Positions 17,333 through 26,221 of a stretch of 62,263 nt of DNA are shown here, piece after piece. The notes beneath the pieces are model-generated. The model was not told the origin of the DNA. It did not search any database and worked only from the letters and a program-made list of their open reading frames with translations. The position numbers were made by a program, and so were the translations under genes. Origin of the DNA: Verrucomicrobiaceae bacterium (GTDB taxonomy: Bacteria; Verrucomicrobiota; Verrucomicrobiia; Verrucomicrobiales; Verrucomicrobiaceae); contig CANGYJ010000019.1 in assembly GCA_947458455.1 (NCBI GenBank), positions 1-62,263 of the forward strand, given 5' to 3'. Numbering within the stretch: position 1 is the first letter of the stretch; the number at the start of each line of letters is the position of its first letter.

Positions 17333-17713
17333 ATGAACACCGTAGCCAAAGGAGACAGCCTTGAAACGGAAGTATTCCAGCTTCTCCAGAGACTCATTGA
17401 TGATGGCGACTTCTATGCGCAGAAAGAACTGTGTAGGCTCAGGAAGAAGCCACGCTACTATTCACACATCCATTTAAGGGAGATCGAGTTTGATCTTGGG
17501 GTCGAAATCTGGATGCCTAACGCATCGCAAGCCTCACTGATTTGCCCGATTGAGTGCAAAAACTACGCCCAATCAGTTCCAGGGAACGACATCGCCGAGT
17601 TTACCTTCAATTTTCAGGCAGTAGGAGCGCACAAAGGAATTGTGGTGAGTCGCAGTGCATTTCAAAGAGGCGCATTGAATATAGCAAAGAGCAAAGGACT
17701 CGGGTTGATCTGA
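17333..17713 (+). CDS. Small restriction-endonuclease-like (PD-(D/E)XK) protein
   Basis: A 126-residue protein with the layout of an Mrr-type nuclease core: a helical N-terminus (GDSLETEVFQLLQRLI), then EFDLGVEIW, then ICPIECKNY giving a D...ExK active-site pattern, then GIVVSRSAFQRGALNIAKSKG, a segment typical of the fold's later helix. It has no attached DNA-recognition domain and no methyltransferase neighbour. The start at 17333 is preferred to an in-frame TTG at 17303, which lies inside the previous gene. The surrounding DNA is visibly AT-richer than the genome background. The next gene encodes an ImmA/IrrE-like protease. Whether it defends against phage, repairs DNA or is inactive cannot be said. 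Confidence 0.7.
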   Translation: MNTVAKGDSLETEVFQLLQRLIDDGDFYAQKELCRLRKKPRYYSHIHLREIEFDLGVEIWMPNASQASLICPIECKNYAQSVPGNDIAEFTFNFQAVGAHKGIVVSRSAFQRGALNIAKSKGLGLI

Positions 17714-17770
17714 TACTTTGGAAACGACAACCACAAATGGATACTCCACAGATCGACGGCTGCTAATGTA

Positions 17771-18634
17771 GTGTCGGCTAGAGCTGATGATCGCATCGTG
17801 TTGGCGAAAATGATGTCTGATGAAGCATGTCATCCTCCTGTGATCGATGCAGTGTGCGAGACAGCGAATGGCGTGACAACATCACTGTGGGAGTTCTTTG
17901 ACGACCTTCTTGATAACCCTAGCTCCCCCGAATGGCTGCGGGTTCAGAGTCCGATTAAGCAATTCGGAGGCGTGGTGCCTTATATTGAAGCCGATAAAAT
18001 TGAGAATCTGGCAATTAGTGCAGCTGCGCTTGATTGTGGGGCACTAACGCCCACTGATCTTGATCTGCTCTGTTCGGGAGAGAGCCAGCGCAGCGGTCTC
18101 AAGATTCAGCGATTTACCTCCGAGAATTTGCCGAATGTGCTCCCGAGCGTGCTCGGAAGATTCCGTTTTAATGAAAACACTATTGAGCTTTTTGATGCTC
18201 ATGCACATAGCACAGAGCAAATGCGGTTCACTCTTGCCCATGAACTTGGTCATCATTTTCTTCGTCATGGTCAGTACTTGGCACTCGACATATGTGACGA
18301 CGATGATGTCGAGGATCGAATCCAGCCTTTAATTAACCTCACCGACATTTCGCGTCTCGAATGGCAAGCGAATCACTTTGCATCCTGCTTGTTGATGGCA
18401 AAGCGCCCATTTTTGCGCTGGTTCAGACAGCTTTTAGATGAGCTCAATATCAAGGAAAAAGGCTACGGCGTGTTGTACGTCGATTCGCAACCATGCAACC
18501 AAGCGTCTTTTGGGGCAATCTGCTCCGATTTGGCACGGACCTTCCAGGTTTCATTTAGTGCCGTTAACGTCAGGTTAAAGAAACTGGGGCTTCTTAATGA
18601 CCAGAGGGCATCGTCCGGTTCCATCAGCCCCTAG
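17771..18634 (+). CDS. ImmA/IrrE-family metallopeptidase
   Basis: A 287-residue protein with the zinc-protease signature HELGHH at about residue 157 and a downstream EWQANHFA that supplies the third ligand, the pattern of ImmA/IrrE (COG2856) proteases. Such enzymes cleave XRE- or DdrO-type repressors and so trigger mobile-element or DNA-damage responses. No repressor gene adjoins it here; the partner may be elsewhere or the system incomplete. The start is probably the GTG at 17771 (MSARADD); ATG codons about 40 bp further in are alternatives. Base composition is lower in GC than neighbouring genes, and it lies just beyond an insertion sequence, so horizontal acquisition is likely. Confidence 0.85.
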   Translation: MSARADDRIVLAKMMSDEACHPPVIDAVCETANGVTTSLWEFFDDLLDNPSSPEWLRVQSPIKQFGGVVPYIEADKIENLAISAAALDCGALTPTDLDLLCSGESQRSGLKIQRFTSENLPNVLPSVLGRFRFNENTIELFDAHAHSTEQMRFTLAHELGHHFLRHGQYLALDICDDDDVEDRIQPLINLTDISRLEWQANHFASCLLMAKRPFLRWFRQLLDELNIKEKGYGVLYVDSQPCNQASFGAICSDLARTFQVSFSAVNVRLKKLGLLNDQRASSGSISP

Positions 18635-18737
18635 GGTGGATGTTTCTTTAACGCAGCCTCATGTTAACATATCACCCCAAACCTACCCATCTCTGCTGAA
18701 CACGGTCAATGGCGGGCGTTTAGAGTGCTCTCCTTCC

Positions 18738-20324
18738 ATGACAAAAGCCATTCTCTCTCTTTTCGCCCTGATGGTGCCGCTGGTGTCGGCTCAGAGCCTT
18801 CTCCCCAGCAATTGGGACCCCGCGCTTGCGGGCGACATTGTGATGCAGCGGGTCGTTCGCGTCACGGCACCGCAGGTGAAAGGGGCGCATGATGCGGAGT
18901 TCGTCTGTGTCGGCGAACGGGCTTACATCGTCGAGCATGACAACGACGTGACACCCGGTCACGGCGCGGGCGTGGCGATGTATTGTGTGCTGACGGTGGT
19001 GAACCTGAAGACGCTCGAGGTCGAAAAAATGCATCCGATGGCCAAGGCGGGTCAGGCCTTCGCCAACATCACGCTGCCGGACGCGCAGGTCTTTGTGCCG
19101 CGCATCATCCGCAAGGATGAGCACACGCTGCGCACCTATTTTTGCAGCCAGCCGGCCAAGGAACAGGCCGTGACCTGGTATCGCGACTTTGACCTGCGCA
19201 CGCAGACCTTCGAGGCCAGCATCCACAAAGCCAGGCTCAAGACCGCCGCAGGCACCTTCGACATGGAACCACGTCATTTTCATGCGGACGCCGCCGCTTT
19301 GGGTTTCAAGCGGCCCGGCATCAATCAGGGTCTCTACATCTTCGATTCGTTCAAGGAAATCGACGGCAAGCGCTACATCGCGCTCAACAACTTCCCCGGC
19401 AAACAAAACGCCCTCGCCGTGCTGCACGACGACTTCACCACCTTTGAAATCATCGGCCACTACAACGATCCGCAGTCGCAGCAGCTCAGCGAATCCGCCG
19501 TCAACCGCCTGCCCGACGGCACCTGGATGGCCATCGTGCGCAACGACGCGGGCAACTACCACTTCACCACTAGCCACGACGGCAAAACATGGACCATCGC
19601 CGAGCCAAAGCCCTTCGTGCCGAACGGCCTGAACTCGAAACCGACCTTCGACAAGTTTGGCGGCATCTATTACCTCGGCTGGCAGGAGAACACCAAGATC
19701 CAGAACTGCAATCGCAGCGTCTTCAACGTGGACATCTCCCGCGATGGCAAAACGTGGCAGCGCAAATACCGCTTCGAGTCGCCGCACTCGTTCCAGTATC
19801 CGACCTTCCACGAAAACGAAGGCAGCCTATGGCTCACCGTCAGCCAAAGCGACCACGGCGGCAGCACCGACCGCATCATGTTTGGCAAACTGGAGACCGT
19901 GGGCCAGTTCGAGCCTCAAACCGGCCAAAAACGCATCGCGTGGCCCGCCCCACCACCACCCGAGCCCGCCATCATGAAACCCGGCGTGAAGCTCTTCACC
20001 GATCGCGACTACGTCATCGAAGAAATGCCCTCTTTGGTCAAAGACCTGCCCTTTCATCGCACCAGCATCGAAAAGCTCGATGTGACCGTTACCAAGGCCG
20101 GCACGCTTTTCGCGCTCACGCCGACGATCCGCCCCCAAGCCGCCAGTCAGGAGGAAGCACTCCAAAAAGCCGGTTTCACGAAAGTGGACGCACCAGAGAC
20201 GCAGCTCTTCCCCGGCGAGATCAATCGCGTGAGCGTTTACCGCAAGGCAGTGAAGCAAGGCGAGCGGCTCCAGTTTAAGAAGCTCGTGCTGCTGGTGTTT
20301 GCCGATGGGGTGATCGTGCAGTGA
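18738..20324 (+). CDS. Secreted BNR/sialidase-like protein with C-terminal shared module
   Basis: A 528-residue exported protein. The signal peptide is MTKAILSLFALMVPLVSAQ. The body is a BNR-type propeller with TSHDGKTW and SRDGKTW Asp boxes and GLYIFDSFKEIDGKRYIALNNF-like blocks. After a proline-rich linker (PAPPPPEPA), residues from about 411 form a separate module of roughly 118 residues (GVKLFTDRDYVIEEMPS... to the C-terminus) that is nearly identical to the N-terminal module of the protein at 33222. The frame is open upstream to 18597, but the ATG at 18738 starts the signal peptide. The gene stands alone between the acquired segment and a convergent LysR gene. Substrate is unknown. Confidence 0.86.
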   Translation: MTKAILSLFALMVPLVSAQSLLPSNWDPALAGDIVMQRVVRVTAPQVKGAHDAEFVCVGERAYIVEHDNDVTPGHGAGVAMYCVLTVVNLKTLEVEKMHPMAKAGQAFANITLPDAQVFVPRIIRKDEHTLRTYFCSQPAKEQAVTWYRDFDLRTQTFEASIHKARLKTAAGTFDMEPRHFHADAAALGFKRPGINQGLYIFDSFKEIDGKRYIALNNFPGKQNALAVLHDDFTTFEIIGHYNDPQSQQLSESAVNRLPDGTWMAIVRNDAGNYHFTTSHDGKTWTIAEPKPFVPNGLNSKPTFDKFGGIYYLGWQENTKIQNCNRSVFNVDISRDGKTWQRKYRFESPHSFQYPTFHENEGSLWLTVSQSDHGGSTDRIMFGKLETVGQFEPQTGQKRIAWPAPPPPEPAIMKPGVKLFTDRDYVIEEMPSLVKDLPFHRTSIEKLDVTVTKAGTLFALTPTIRPQAASQEEALQKAGFTKVDAPETQLFPGEINRVSVYRKAVKQGERLQFKKLVLLVFADGVIVQ

Positions 20325-20345
20325 GTGGCAAATGATGCCGTTGCT

Positions 20346-21350
20346 TTATTTCGCTTCCTCCTTTCCTCGCAGCCCCTTCACCACCATCTCGCGGAAGGCG
20401 CGGACGTGGGCGAGTTCGTGGCGGCCTTTGGGGTGGAGGAGGGCGACTTGGTCGTGGCCGAGAAAGCTGGACACATTGCGGTGGATGAAGCGGGCTTTCA
20501 CATCGGCGGGAACGGGCAGCGCCTCGGTCGCAGGGCGGGAGAGGATGGCCACGCCCATGCCGAGAGCCACGTAATTGAGGATGGAGGTGACGTTGCCCGC
20601 CGTCATGATGACGTTCACCTGGGCGCTCAGCCCGGCTTTGGCGACGATTTGATCAAACTGCATGCGTGAGCTGGAGTTTTCCCCGGCGAGGATGAGCGGC
20701 TGCTTGACGATGTCGCGCAGTTTGGGGGCTTTGATCTGGGCAAAGGGATGGCTGGCAAGGCACACGACCTCAAAGGGGTAGCGCACGAGCGGTGTGGCCT
20801 CGAAGCGTGTGGGCAGCGTCACGCCTTGCGGCGTGCCGACGATGGCGAGGTCGGCTTTTTCGGCCTCCAGGAGCTGCCACGCGAGGCGCGATGGCGCGTC
20901 GATGAGCGAGAGGCGCACCTGCGGATGAGACTCACGGTAGCGAGCGATGACATGGCGCAGGGTGCTGTTGAGCACGGTGGCGGGCGCAGCCATGCGGAGA
21001 TGCCGCTCGGCCTTGCCGTGCTGGTCGTGGAAGACCTTCTTCAGCGAGTCAAAGCCCTCCACCAGCGGCGCGGCGAGGTCCAGCAGCCGCTCGCCGTCCT
21101 CGGTGAGGCGCACGTCATGGCCTTTGGCGGTGACGAGTTGCACGCCGTAGTCGTCCTCCAGCGCCCGCACCTGCCGCCAGACGGAGGGCGTGGCCATACC
21201 GAGACTCCGTGACGCCGCAGCGAAGGTGCCGTGCCTGGCGATTTCAAACAAGGCGCGGATCTGGCGGAACCGCACTTCCTTGAAGTAGCGGCGGTCATCG
21301 GAGGGCTTGGCACTGCGTTTGGGTTTCATTGCTCTGAGAGTAACGGCCAT
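20346..21350 (-). CDS. LysR-family transcriptional regulator
   Basis: A 334-residue regulator with an N-terminal winged HTH at about residues 27-86 (RQIRALFEIARHGTFAAASRSLGMATPSVWRQVRALEDDYGVQL) and a C-terminal LysR substrate-binding domain with GENSSSRMQFDQIVAKAGL and YVALGMGVAILSRPA. It is divergent from the cytochrome/DUF1549/DUF1553 gene at 21455, about 105 bp away, which is the classical LysR arrangement and suggests control of that gene (inference). The inducer is unknown. The ATG at 21329 (MKPKRSAK) is an alternative start seven codons in. The 3' end is 21 bp from the convergent BNR gene. Confidence 0.92.
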   Translation of the reverse strand: MAVTLRAMKPKRSAKPSDDRRYFKEVRFRQIRALFEIARHGTFAAASRSLGMATPSVWRQVRALEDDYGVQLVTAKGHDVRLTEDGERLLDLAAPLVEGFDSLKKVFHDQHGKAERHLRMAAPATVLNSTLRHVIARYRESHPQVRLSLIDAPSRLAWQLLEAEKADLAIVGTPQGVTLPTRFEATPLVRYPFEVVCLASHPFAQIKAPKLRDIVKQPLILAGENSSSRMQFDQIVAKAGLSAQVNVIMTAGNVTSILNYVALGMGVAILSRPATEALPVPADVKARFIHRNVSSFLGHDQVALLHPKGRHELAHVRAFREMVVKGLRGKEEAK

Positions 21351-21454
21351 TAGGAAAATAGTCTCGCAAGCTCATGAAGAAGAAGGGTGGTGGCACTGTA
21401 TTTTCAAGGGTGCTTTCGCCGTCGTCGATCGCGCCAACCCTTTCCGCGTTCCGA

Positions 21455-23866
21455 ATGAAACTCACCGCCCTGTTTTTGATCCCACTGGCCGCTTCTGCGG
21501 CGGAGGGAGATGCTTTTTTCCGCGAGCGTGTGGAGCCATTGCTCAAGCAGCGTTGCTACGAATGCCATTCGCACGCAGGGAAGATCAAGGGCGGGCTGGT
21601 GCTGGACTCGCGCTCAGGCTGGCAGGCAGGTGGTGACAGCGGGGCTGCGCTGGTGCCGGGTTCGCTGGAAAAGAGCCACCTCATCGAGGCGGTGCGCTAC
21701 ACGAACCCGGACATGGAGATGCCGCCGAAGGCGAAACTGCCGCAGAGTGAGATCGCCGTGCTGGAGGAGTGGGTGAAGCGTGGTGCGCACGATCCGCGCG
21801 AGACGGCGGCGGTGGCGAAAGCGGTGAAAAAGACCGGCGTGGATGTGGAGGAAGGTCGGAAGCATTGGTCCTATCAACCGGTGCGGGATGCCGAGCCACC
21901 CGCCGTGAGTGATCAAGCTTGGCCGCTGAATGAGGTGGACTCCTTCGTTCTCGCGAAGCAGGAGGCAGCGGGCCTTCAACCAGGACCGGAGGCCGAGGCG
22001 CATGCCTGGCTGCGGCGCGTGACCTTTGACCTCACTGGCCTGCCGCCGACCGAGGCGGAGATCGCCGGCTTCGTTGCGGACCACTCGCCAATAGCACACG
22101 AGCGTGTCGTGGACCGCCTGCTCTCATCCAAGGCCTACGGCGAACGCTGGGCGCGACATTGGCTGGACCTCGTGGGCTATGCCGAGCAGATCGGCACGGA
22201 GGGCAAAGTTTTTGCGGAACATGCGTGGCGGTATCGCGACTACCTCGTGGAGTCCTTCCACCAGGATAAACCCTTCGACCGCTTCATCCGCGAGCAGCTC
22301 GCGGGTGATCTGCTGCCTGCCGCCTCGCCGCAAGAGCGACGGCAGAACCTCATCGCGACCGGTTTCATCGTGCTGGGCGATGTGGACATCAACGCCATCG
22401 ACAAGCTCAAGATGGAGCACGACTTCGTGGACAGTCAGGTTAGCAAGGTGGGCACCGCCTTCCTCGGCATGACGCTGGGATGCGTGCGCTGCCACGATCA
22501 CAAGTTCGACGCCATTGGCCAGCAGGACTATTACGCGCTGGCCGGCATGTTCCGCAGCACGAAGACGACGTTCAAAACAGGCCACGGCATCTGGAGCAAT
22601 ATCCAGCGCGTGCCGCTGCCGGAGCTGGAGGAGGACCGGGCAGTCGCCCGCTCGCACGAGCAGAAGCTGGCGGGCTGGCGAAACGAAAAACAGAAGCTGG
22701 AGGCCGAGTCGAAAGCGCTCGGTGACAAACCAGATGCGGCGGGCAAAAAGCGCCTCGACGAGTTGAAAAAGGAAATCACGGCGCTCGAACTCCGCATCGG
22801 TCACGGCGAGTATTTTCATCCCGGCAAACCACAAGCCATCGCGGTGCAGGATGCGGAAAAGCCCGCCGACATGCGCGTGACCATCCGTGGCAATCCGTAT
22901 GCGCTCGGCGACACCATGCCGCGCGGTCTGGTGCGTGTGGCGATGTGGGGACCGCAGCCGAAGATTCCCGCCGGACAGAGCGGTCGCTTGCAACTGGCCG
23001 ACTGGATCGCGGATGCGCGGAACCCGCTCACGGCCCGCGTGGCAGTGAATCGCGTCTGGCAGAAGCTCTTTGGCGAGGGGCTGGTGCGCAGTGTGGACTA
23101 CTTCGGCACGCGCGGTGATACGCCAAGCCATCCCGAACTGCTCGATCATCTCGCGCATCGCTTCATGCAGGAAGGCTGGTCGCAGAAAAAGCTCATCCGC
23201 ATGCTCTCCCTTAGCCGCACTTACCGTCTCGCCAGTGGCAACCCGCCATCGAAGGATCCCGAAAACAAGCTGGTCACCCGCATGAACCGCCAGCGTCTTG
23301 ATGCCGAGTCCATCCGCGATGCGATGCTGGTGGCCAGCGGACGCCTTGCTGCACCGGTCGGAGGGCCGGGACTGCCGCTTGAGTTTCCGGAGAACATCAG
23401 TGGCCTGCCGCTGAAGGAGAAGCAGGATGTTCATCCGCAGTTCAGCCTCAAAAAAGAGCGCGAGTCCCAGGCGGTGGAGCGCACGCTGTATCTGCCCGTG
23501 GTGCGCACCGGCACCCAGCCCGGCACAGCACGGCTACGCGATGTCTTCGACTTCCCGCAGCCTGCGCAGTTCACCAGCAAGCGCAGCGAGACCACCGTGC
23601 CCACGCAGTCGCTCTACCTGCTCAATGCCGATCTCATCCGCGAGCGTGGCGAGGATCTCGCGAAGGCCCTGCTCGACATCCAGGAGGACGATGCGGACCG
23701 CCTCGCAAGGCTTTGGCTGCGTGTCTTGAACCGCCCTATCACCGCCGCCGAGCATGAAGACGCGCTCGCCTTTCTACAAGCCTCCAAAGCCGCTGGCGAA
23801 ACCCCGGCCTGGACCGAACTGGCCCGCGCCCTCTTCGGCACAAACGAGTTTCTTCTCCGCTTTTGA
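21455..23866 (+). CDS. PSCyt1-DUF1549-DUF1553 secreted c-type cytochrome-like protein
   Basis: An 803-residue exported protein. A signal peptide (about residues 1-16) is followed by the planctomycete-type cytochrome C domain with its haem motif CYECH at residues 34-38. DUF1549 follows (HAWLRRVTFDLTGLPPTEAEI, AYGERWARHWLDLVGYA) and has a second CVRCHDHKFD motif; a Lys/Glu-rich coiled-coil region precedes DUF1553 (NPLTARVAVNRVWQKLFGEGLV, TVPTQSLYLLN). These proteins are thought to act in extracytoplasmic electron transfer or polysaccharide metabolism, but no function is proven. The ATG at 21455 starts the signal peptide; an in-frame ATG at 21374 gives an implausible leader. Its usual partner, a DUF1501 gene, follows at 24727 but is separated from it by a toxin-antitoxin module on the other strand. 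Confidence 0.92.
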   Translation: MKLTALFLIPLAASAAEGDAFFRERVEPLLKQRCYECHSHAGKIKGGLVLDSRSGWQAGGDSGAALVPGSLEKSHLIEAVRYTNPDMEMPPKAKLPQSEIAVLEEWVKRGAHDPRETAAVAKAVKKTGVDVEEGRKHWSYQPVRDAEPPAVSDQAWPLNEVDSFVLAKQEAAGLQPGPEAEAHAWLRRVTFDLTGLPPTEAEIAGFVADHSPIAHERVVDRLLSSKAYGERWARHWLDLVGYAEQIGTEGKVFAEHAWRYRDYLVESFHQDKPFDRFIREQLAGDLLPAASPQERRQNLIATGFIVLGDVDINAIDKLKMEHDFVDSQVSKVGTAFLGMTLGCVRCHDHKFDAIGQQDYYALAGMFRSTKTTFKTGHGIWSNIQRVPLPELEEDRAVARSHEQKLAGWRNEKQKLEAESKALGDKPDAAGKKRLDELKKEITALELRIGHGEYFHPGKPQAIAVQDAEKPADMRVTIRGNPYALGDTMPRGLVRVAMWGPQPKIPAGQSGRLQLADWIADARNPLTARVAVNRVWQKLFGEGLVRSVDYFGTRGDTPSHPELLDHLAHRFMQEGWSQKKLIRMLSLSRTYRLASGNPPSKDPENKLVTRMNRQRLDAESIRDAMLVASGRLAAPVGGPGLPLEFPENISGLPLKEKQDVHPQFSLKKERESQAVERTLYLPVVRTGTQPGTARLRDVFDFPQPAQFTSKRSETTVPTQSLYLLNADLIRERGEDLAKALLDIQEDDADRLARLWLRVLNRPITAAEHEDALAFLQASKAAGETPAWTELARALFGTNEFLLRF

Positions 23867-23877
23867 TCGTGATCCGT

Positions 23878-24330
23878 TTAATTCACCCACAACCCTTCCA
23901 AGGCCGCCAGCTTTTTCGCCTTCGCGTCAAAGCTCCAAAACGTGTCGCAGCCCAGCACCAGTGCAGAGGAAACATGCAGCAGGTCATAGGTGCGGAAACC
24001 TTCTTTGGCGGTGTGGCGGTGAGAGAGCGTTTGGAACATAGCTTCGACAGATTCCGGCATAATCGCCGAAGGCTGGTAGCGAATTCCCAGTTCAACATCT
24101 TCGAAGAAGTGGGCCTCCACCACTGCGGCAAGCTCCGGCGTGACCCGCATCTGCTGCATCCCCTGCCGTGTCAAAAACACGCACTGTTGCAGGGCGTTGA
24201 CCACCTCCAACCGGTGCAGCCAGGTCACCGGAAGCCTTTCGGGGCACTCAGCCAAAAGCCCCTCCGCCTCGGAGCGGTGAGACATGTCCACCAGCGTGTT
24301 GGTGAAGAAGTTGGTGTCCGCGTAGATCAT
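23878..24330 (-). CDS. PIN-domain toxin of a Phd-like/PIN module (copy 1)
   Basis: A 150-residue PIN-domain protein, expected to be an Mg-dependent endoribonuclease toxin. Acidic residues line up with the fold: Asp5 (YADTN), Glu42 (LEVVNAL), Asp116 (TYDLLHVSSA) and Asp135 (WSFDAKAKKLA). Its start overlaps the stop of the antitoxin gene by 4 bp (24327-24330), implying translational coupling. The protein is clearly paralogous to the toxin at 56804: same length, same four acidic positions to within one residue, and shared TAKxGFRTYDxLHVxSAL and KLAxLEGL blocks. The module lies on the reverse strand between two forward genes that are normally neighbours. Confidence 0.9.
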   Translation of the reverse strand: MIYADTNFFTNTLVDMSHRSEAEGLLAECPERLPVTWLHRLEVVNALQQCVFLTRQGMQQMRVTPELAAVVEAHFFEDVELGIRYQPSAIMPESVEAMFQTLSHRHTAKEGFRTYDLLHVSSALVLGCDTFWSFDAKAKKLAALEGLWVN

Positions 24331-24683
24331 GGTTCCTCACCTGCTATCATCCGGGCGATCTTTTCCGAATCATCTTCGGAAGGAGCCACAAAACCCATGC
24401 GGCTGAGTTTTTCGCGGAAAGCACGCTGGCGCTGCATGAATGCCTCTGCCTCCTCGATCCGCTTGTTCGGAGCGGAAACCTCCGGGGTGAGGATGAAATT
24501 GCCTGCGCTCCGGCTGCGAATGACGATCCGCCCCAGTTTTTGCGCCGCCGCGAGCAAGGACTGCGGCTGGCGGTTCATATCCCGCACCGTGAAGTCATGC
24601 CGTACCGTGGCAGTTGGCGTTTTTTGGACAGCACGACGAGGCGCGGGCTTCTTGACGGCAGGCTTGGCTTTCATGTCTGACAT
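24327..24683 (-). CDS. Phd/YefM-like antitoxin (copy 1)
   Basis: A 118-residue antitoxin candidate. After a basic, low-complexity N-terminal tail (KPAVKKPAPRRAVQK) comes HDFTVRDMNRQPQSLLAAAQ-type sequence, LGRIVIRSRS and ILTP, which follow the Phd/YefM pattern of strand-helix-helix-strand for DNA binding. The acidic C-terminus (SEDDSEKIARMIAGEE) would bind the toxin. The paralogue at 56535 shares FTVRDxNRQ, the IRSR segment and the IAGE ending but lacks the basic tail. The ATG at 24683 (MSDM) is chosen to match that paralogue; 24674 is possible. It overlaps the toxin start by 4 bp. Confidence 0.82.
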   Translation of the reverse strand: MSDMKAKPAVKKPAPRRAVQKTPTATVRHDFTVRDMNRQPQSLLAAAQKLGRIVIRSRSAGNFILTPEVSAPNKRIEEAEAFMQRQRAFREKLSRMGFVAPSEDDSEKIARMIAGEEP

Positions 24684-24726
24684 CATGACTGACGTCCGCC
24701 TCCACAGCAACTTTTAATCCTTTCCC

Positions 24727-26133
24727 ATGAATCTCTCACCTTTCACCACCACCCGCCGCGCCTGGTTGCGCCAAACCAGCGCGGGCTTTGGCGCGATAGC
24801 CCTGCATGGTCTGCTGAATGCGGCGTCCAATCCACTCGCAGTCCGCGCTCCGATGCTCCAGCCACGGGCGAAGCGTGTCATCTTCCTCTTCATGTCCGGC
24901 GGCCCCTCGCAGATGGACCTTTTCGATCCAAAGCCGCTCATCCAGCAAAAGCACGGCAAGTCAGTGAATGCCCCGCTGCCGGAGCAGCATCGTCATGACA
25001 GCACGGAAGGGTTGTTGGCCCTTGGCACCGACATCCCGGTGCGGCCTCGTGGTCAGTCCGGACTCACGATTTCCGATCTGCTGCCACACACCGCCGCCAT
25101 CGCCGATGAGCTTTGCCTGCTGCGTGCCGTGCATGCGGACAACAACCAGCACGGCCCCGCGTTGCTTCAGATGCACACCGGAGCCATCGCCGAGGCGCGG
25201 CCCTCGCTCGGTTCCTGGGTCAGCTACGGCCTCGGCACCGAAAACCAGAACCTGCCCGCCTTTCTCACCATCCATCCTGGCATCGACACGCGGAACTACA
25301 GCGCCTCCTTCCTGCCCGCTGCGCACCAGGGCACGCCCGTGACGCTGCCCGCGAAGGTGAGCGATCCCGCCATCGCCTTCCTCACCGATCCCGCGACCGA
25401 TGAAGCCTCCCAGCGGCGGCGCTTTGATTTCATCCAGCGCATGAACAGCCGCCTGCTGGCGCAGCATGACACGGATGCGCGCATGGAAGGCATGATCCAC
25501 AGCCTGGAGACCGCCTTTCGCATGCAGACCGCCACGCCGGATCTGGTCGATCTCTCGAAGGAAACCGAGGCCACCAAGAAGCTCTACGGCATCGGCGAAA
25601 AGACGACCGACAAAAACGGCCGAGCCTGCCTGCTCGCCCGTCGTTTCAGCGAGGCCGGCGTGCGCTTTGTGCAGGTCACCATGGACGGCTGGGATCATCA
25701 CGGCGACATCCGAGGCGCTCTGCCGAAGAGCTGCGCCGCCAGCGACCTGCCGTGCGCCGGTTTGATCCGCGATTTAAAATCGCGCGGCCTGCTGGAGGAC
25801 ACACTCGTGGTCTGGAGCGGCGAGTTTGGCCGCACACCTTGGAGCCAGGATCTCAGCCGCACCGCGCCCATCGAAAAACATGGCCGCGAGCATCAGCCGG
25901 AAAGCTTCTGCGCCTGGATGGCTGGCGGCGGTGTGAAAGGCGGCCTCATGCACGGCGAGACGGATGAGTTCGGCTTCCGCCCCGTCTCCGGCAAGGTCCA
26001 CCTTCACGACCTACACGCCACCATCCTGCACCTGCTCGGCCTCGATCACGAAAGCCTCACCTGGCGCCACCTCGGCCGCGATTTCCGCCTCACCGATGTC
26101 TATGGCGAAGTGGTGCGGGAGATCCTGGCGTGA
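24727..26133 (+). CDS. DUF1501 protein with Tat signal
   Basis: A 468-residue protein exported by the Tat pathway, judged from TTRRAWLRQ at residues 8-16 followed by a weakly hydrophobic stretch. The body is DUF1501, a sulfatase/alkaline-phosphatase-like fold: KRVIFLFMSGGPSQMDLFDPKP, then DGWDHHGD, VVWSGEFGRTPW, REHQPESFCAWMAGGGVKGG and HDLHATILHLLGLDHE. These proteins co-occur with cytochrome/DUF1549/DUF1553 proteins; here the partner is at 21455. The biochemical role is not established. A downstream carbohydrate-enzyme series starts 88 bp after its stop. Confidence 0.92.
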   Translation: MNLSPFTTTRRAWLRQTSAGFGAIALHGLLNAASNPLAVRAPMLQPRAKRVIFLFMSGGPSQMDLFDPKPLIQQKHGKSVNAPLPEQHRHDSTEGLLALGTDIPVRPRGQSGLTISDLLPHTAAIADELCLLRAVHADNNQHGPALLQMHTGAIAEARPSLGSWVSYGLGTENQNLPAFLTIHPGIDTRNYSASFLPAAHQGTPVTLPAKVSDPAIAFLTDPATDEASQRRRFDFIQRMNSRLLAQHDTDARMEGMIHSLETAFRMQTATPDLVDLSKETEATKKLYGIGEKTTDKNGRACLLARRFSEAGVRFVQVTMDGWDHHGDIRGALPKSCAASDLPCAGLIRDLKSRGLLEDTLVVWSGEFGRTPWSQDLSRTAPIEKHGREHQPESFCAWMAGGGVKGGLMHGETDEFGFRPVSGKVHLHDLHATILHLLGLDHESLTWRHLGRDFRLTDVYGEVVREILA

Positions 26134-26221
26134 GCGGCTTTGTCACAACGCACGACAAACGATGGCGGAGAAGACTGCGCCACTTCTCGCCGCGTCCATG
26201 ACTCCAAGACACCCCCAATCC

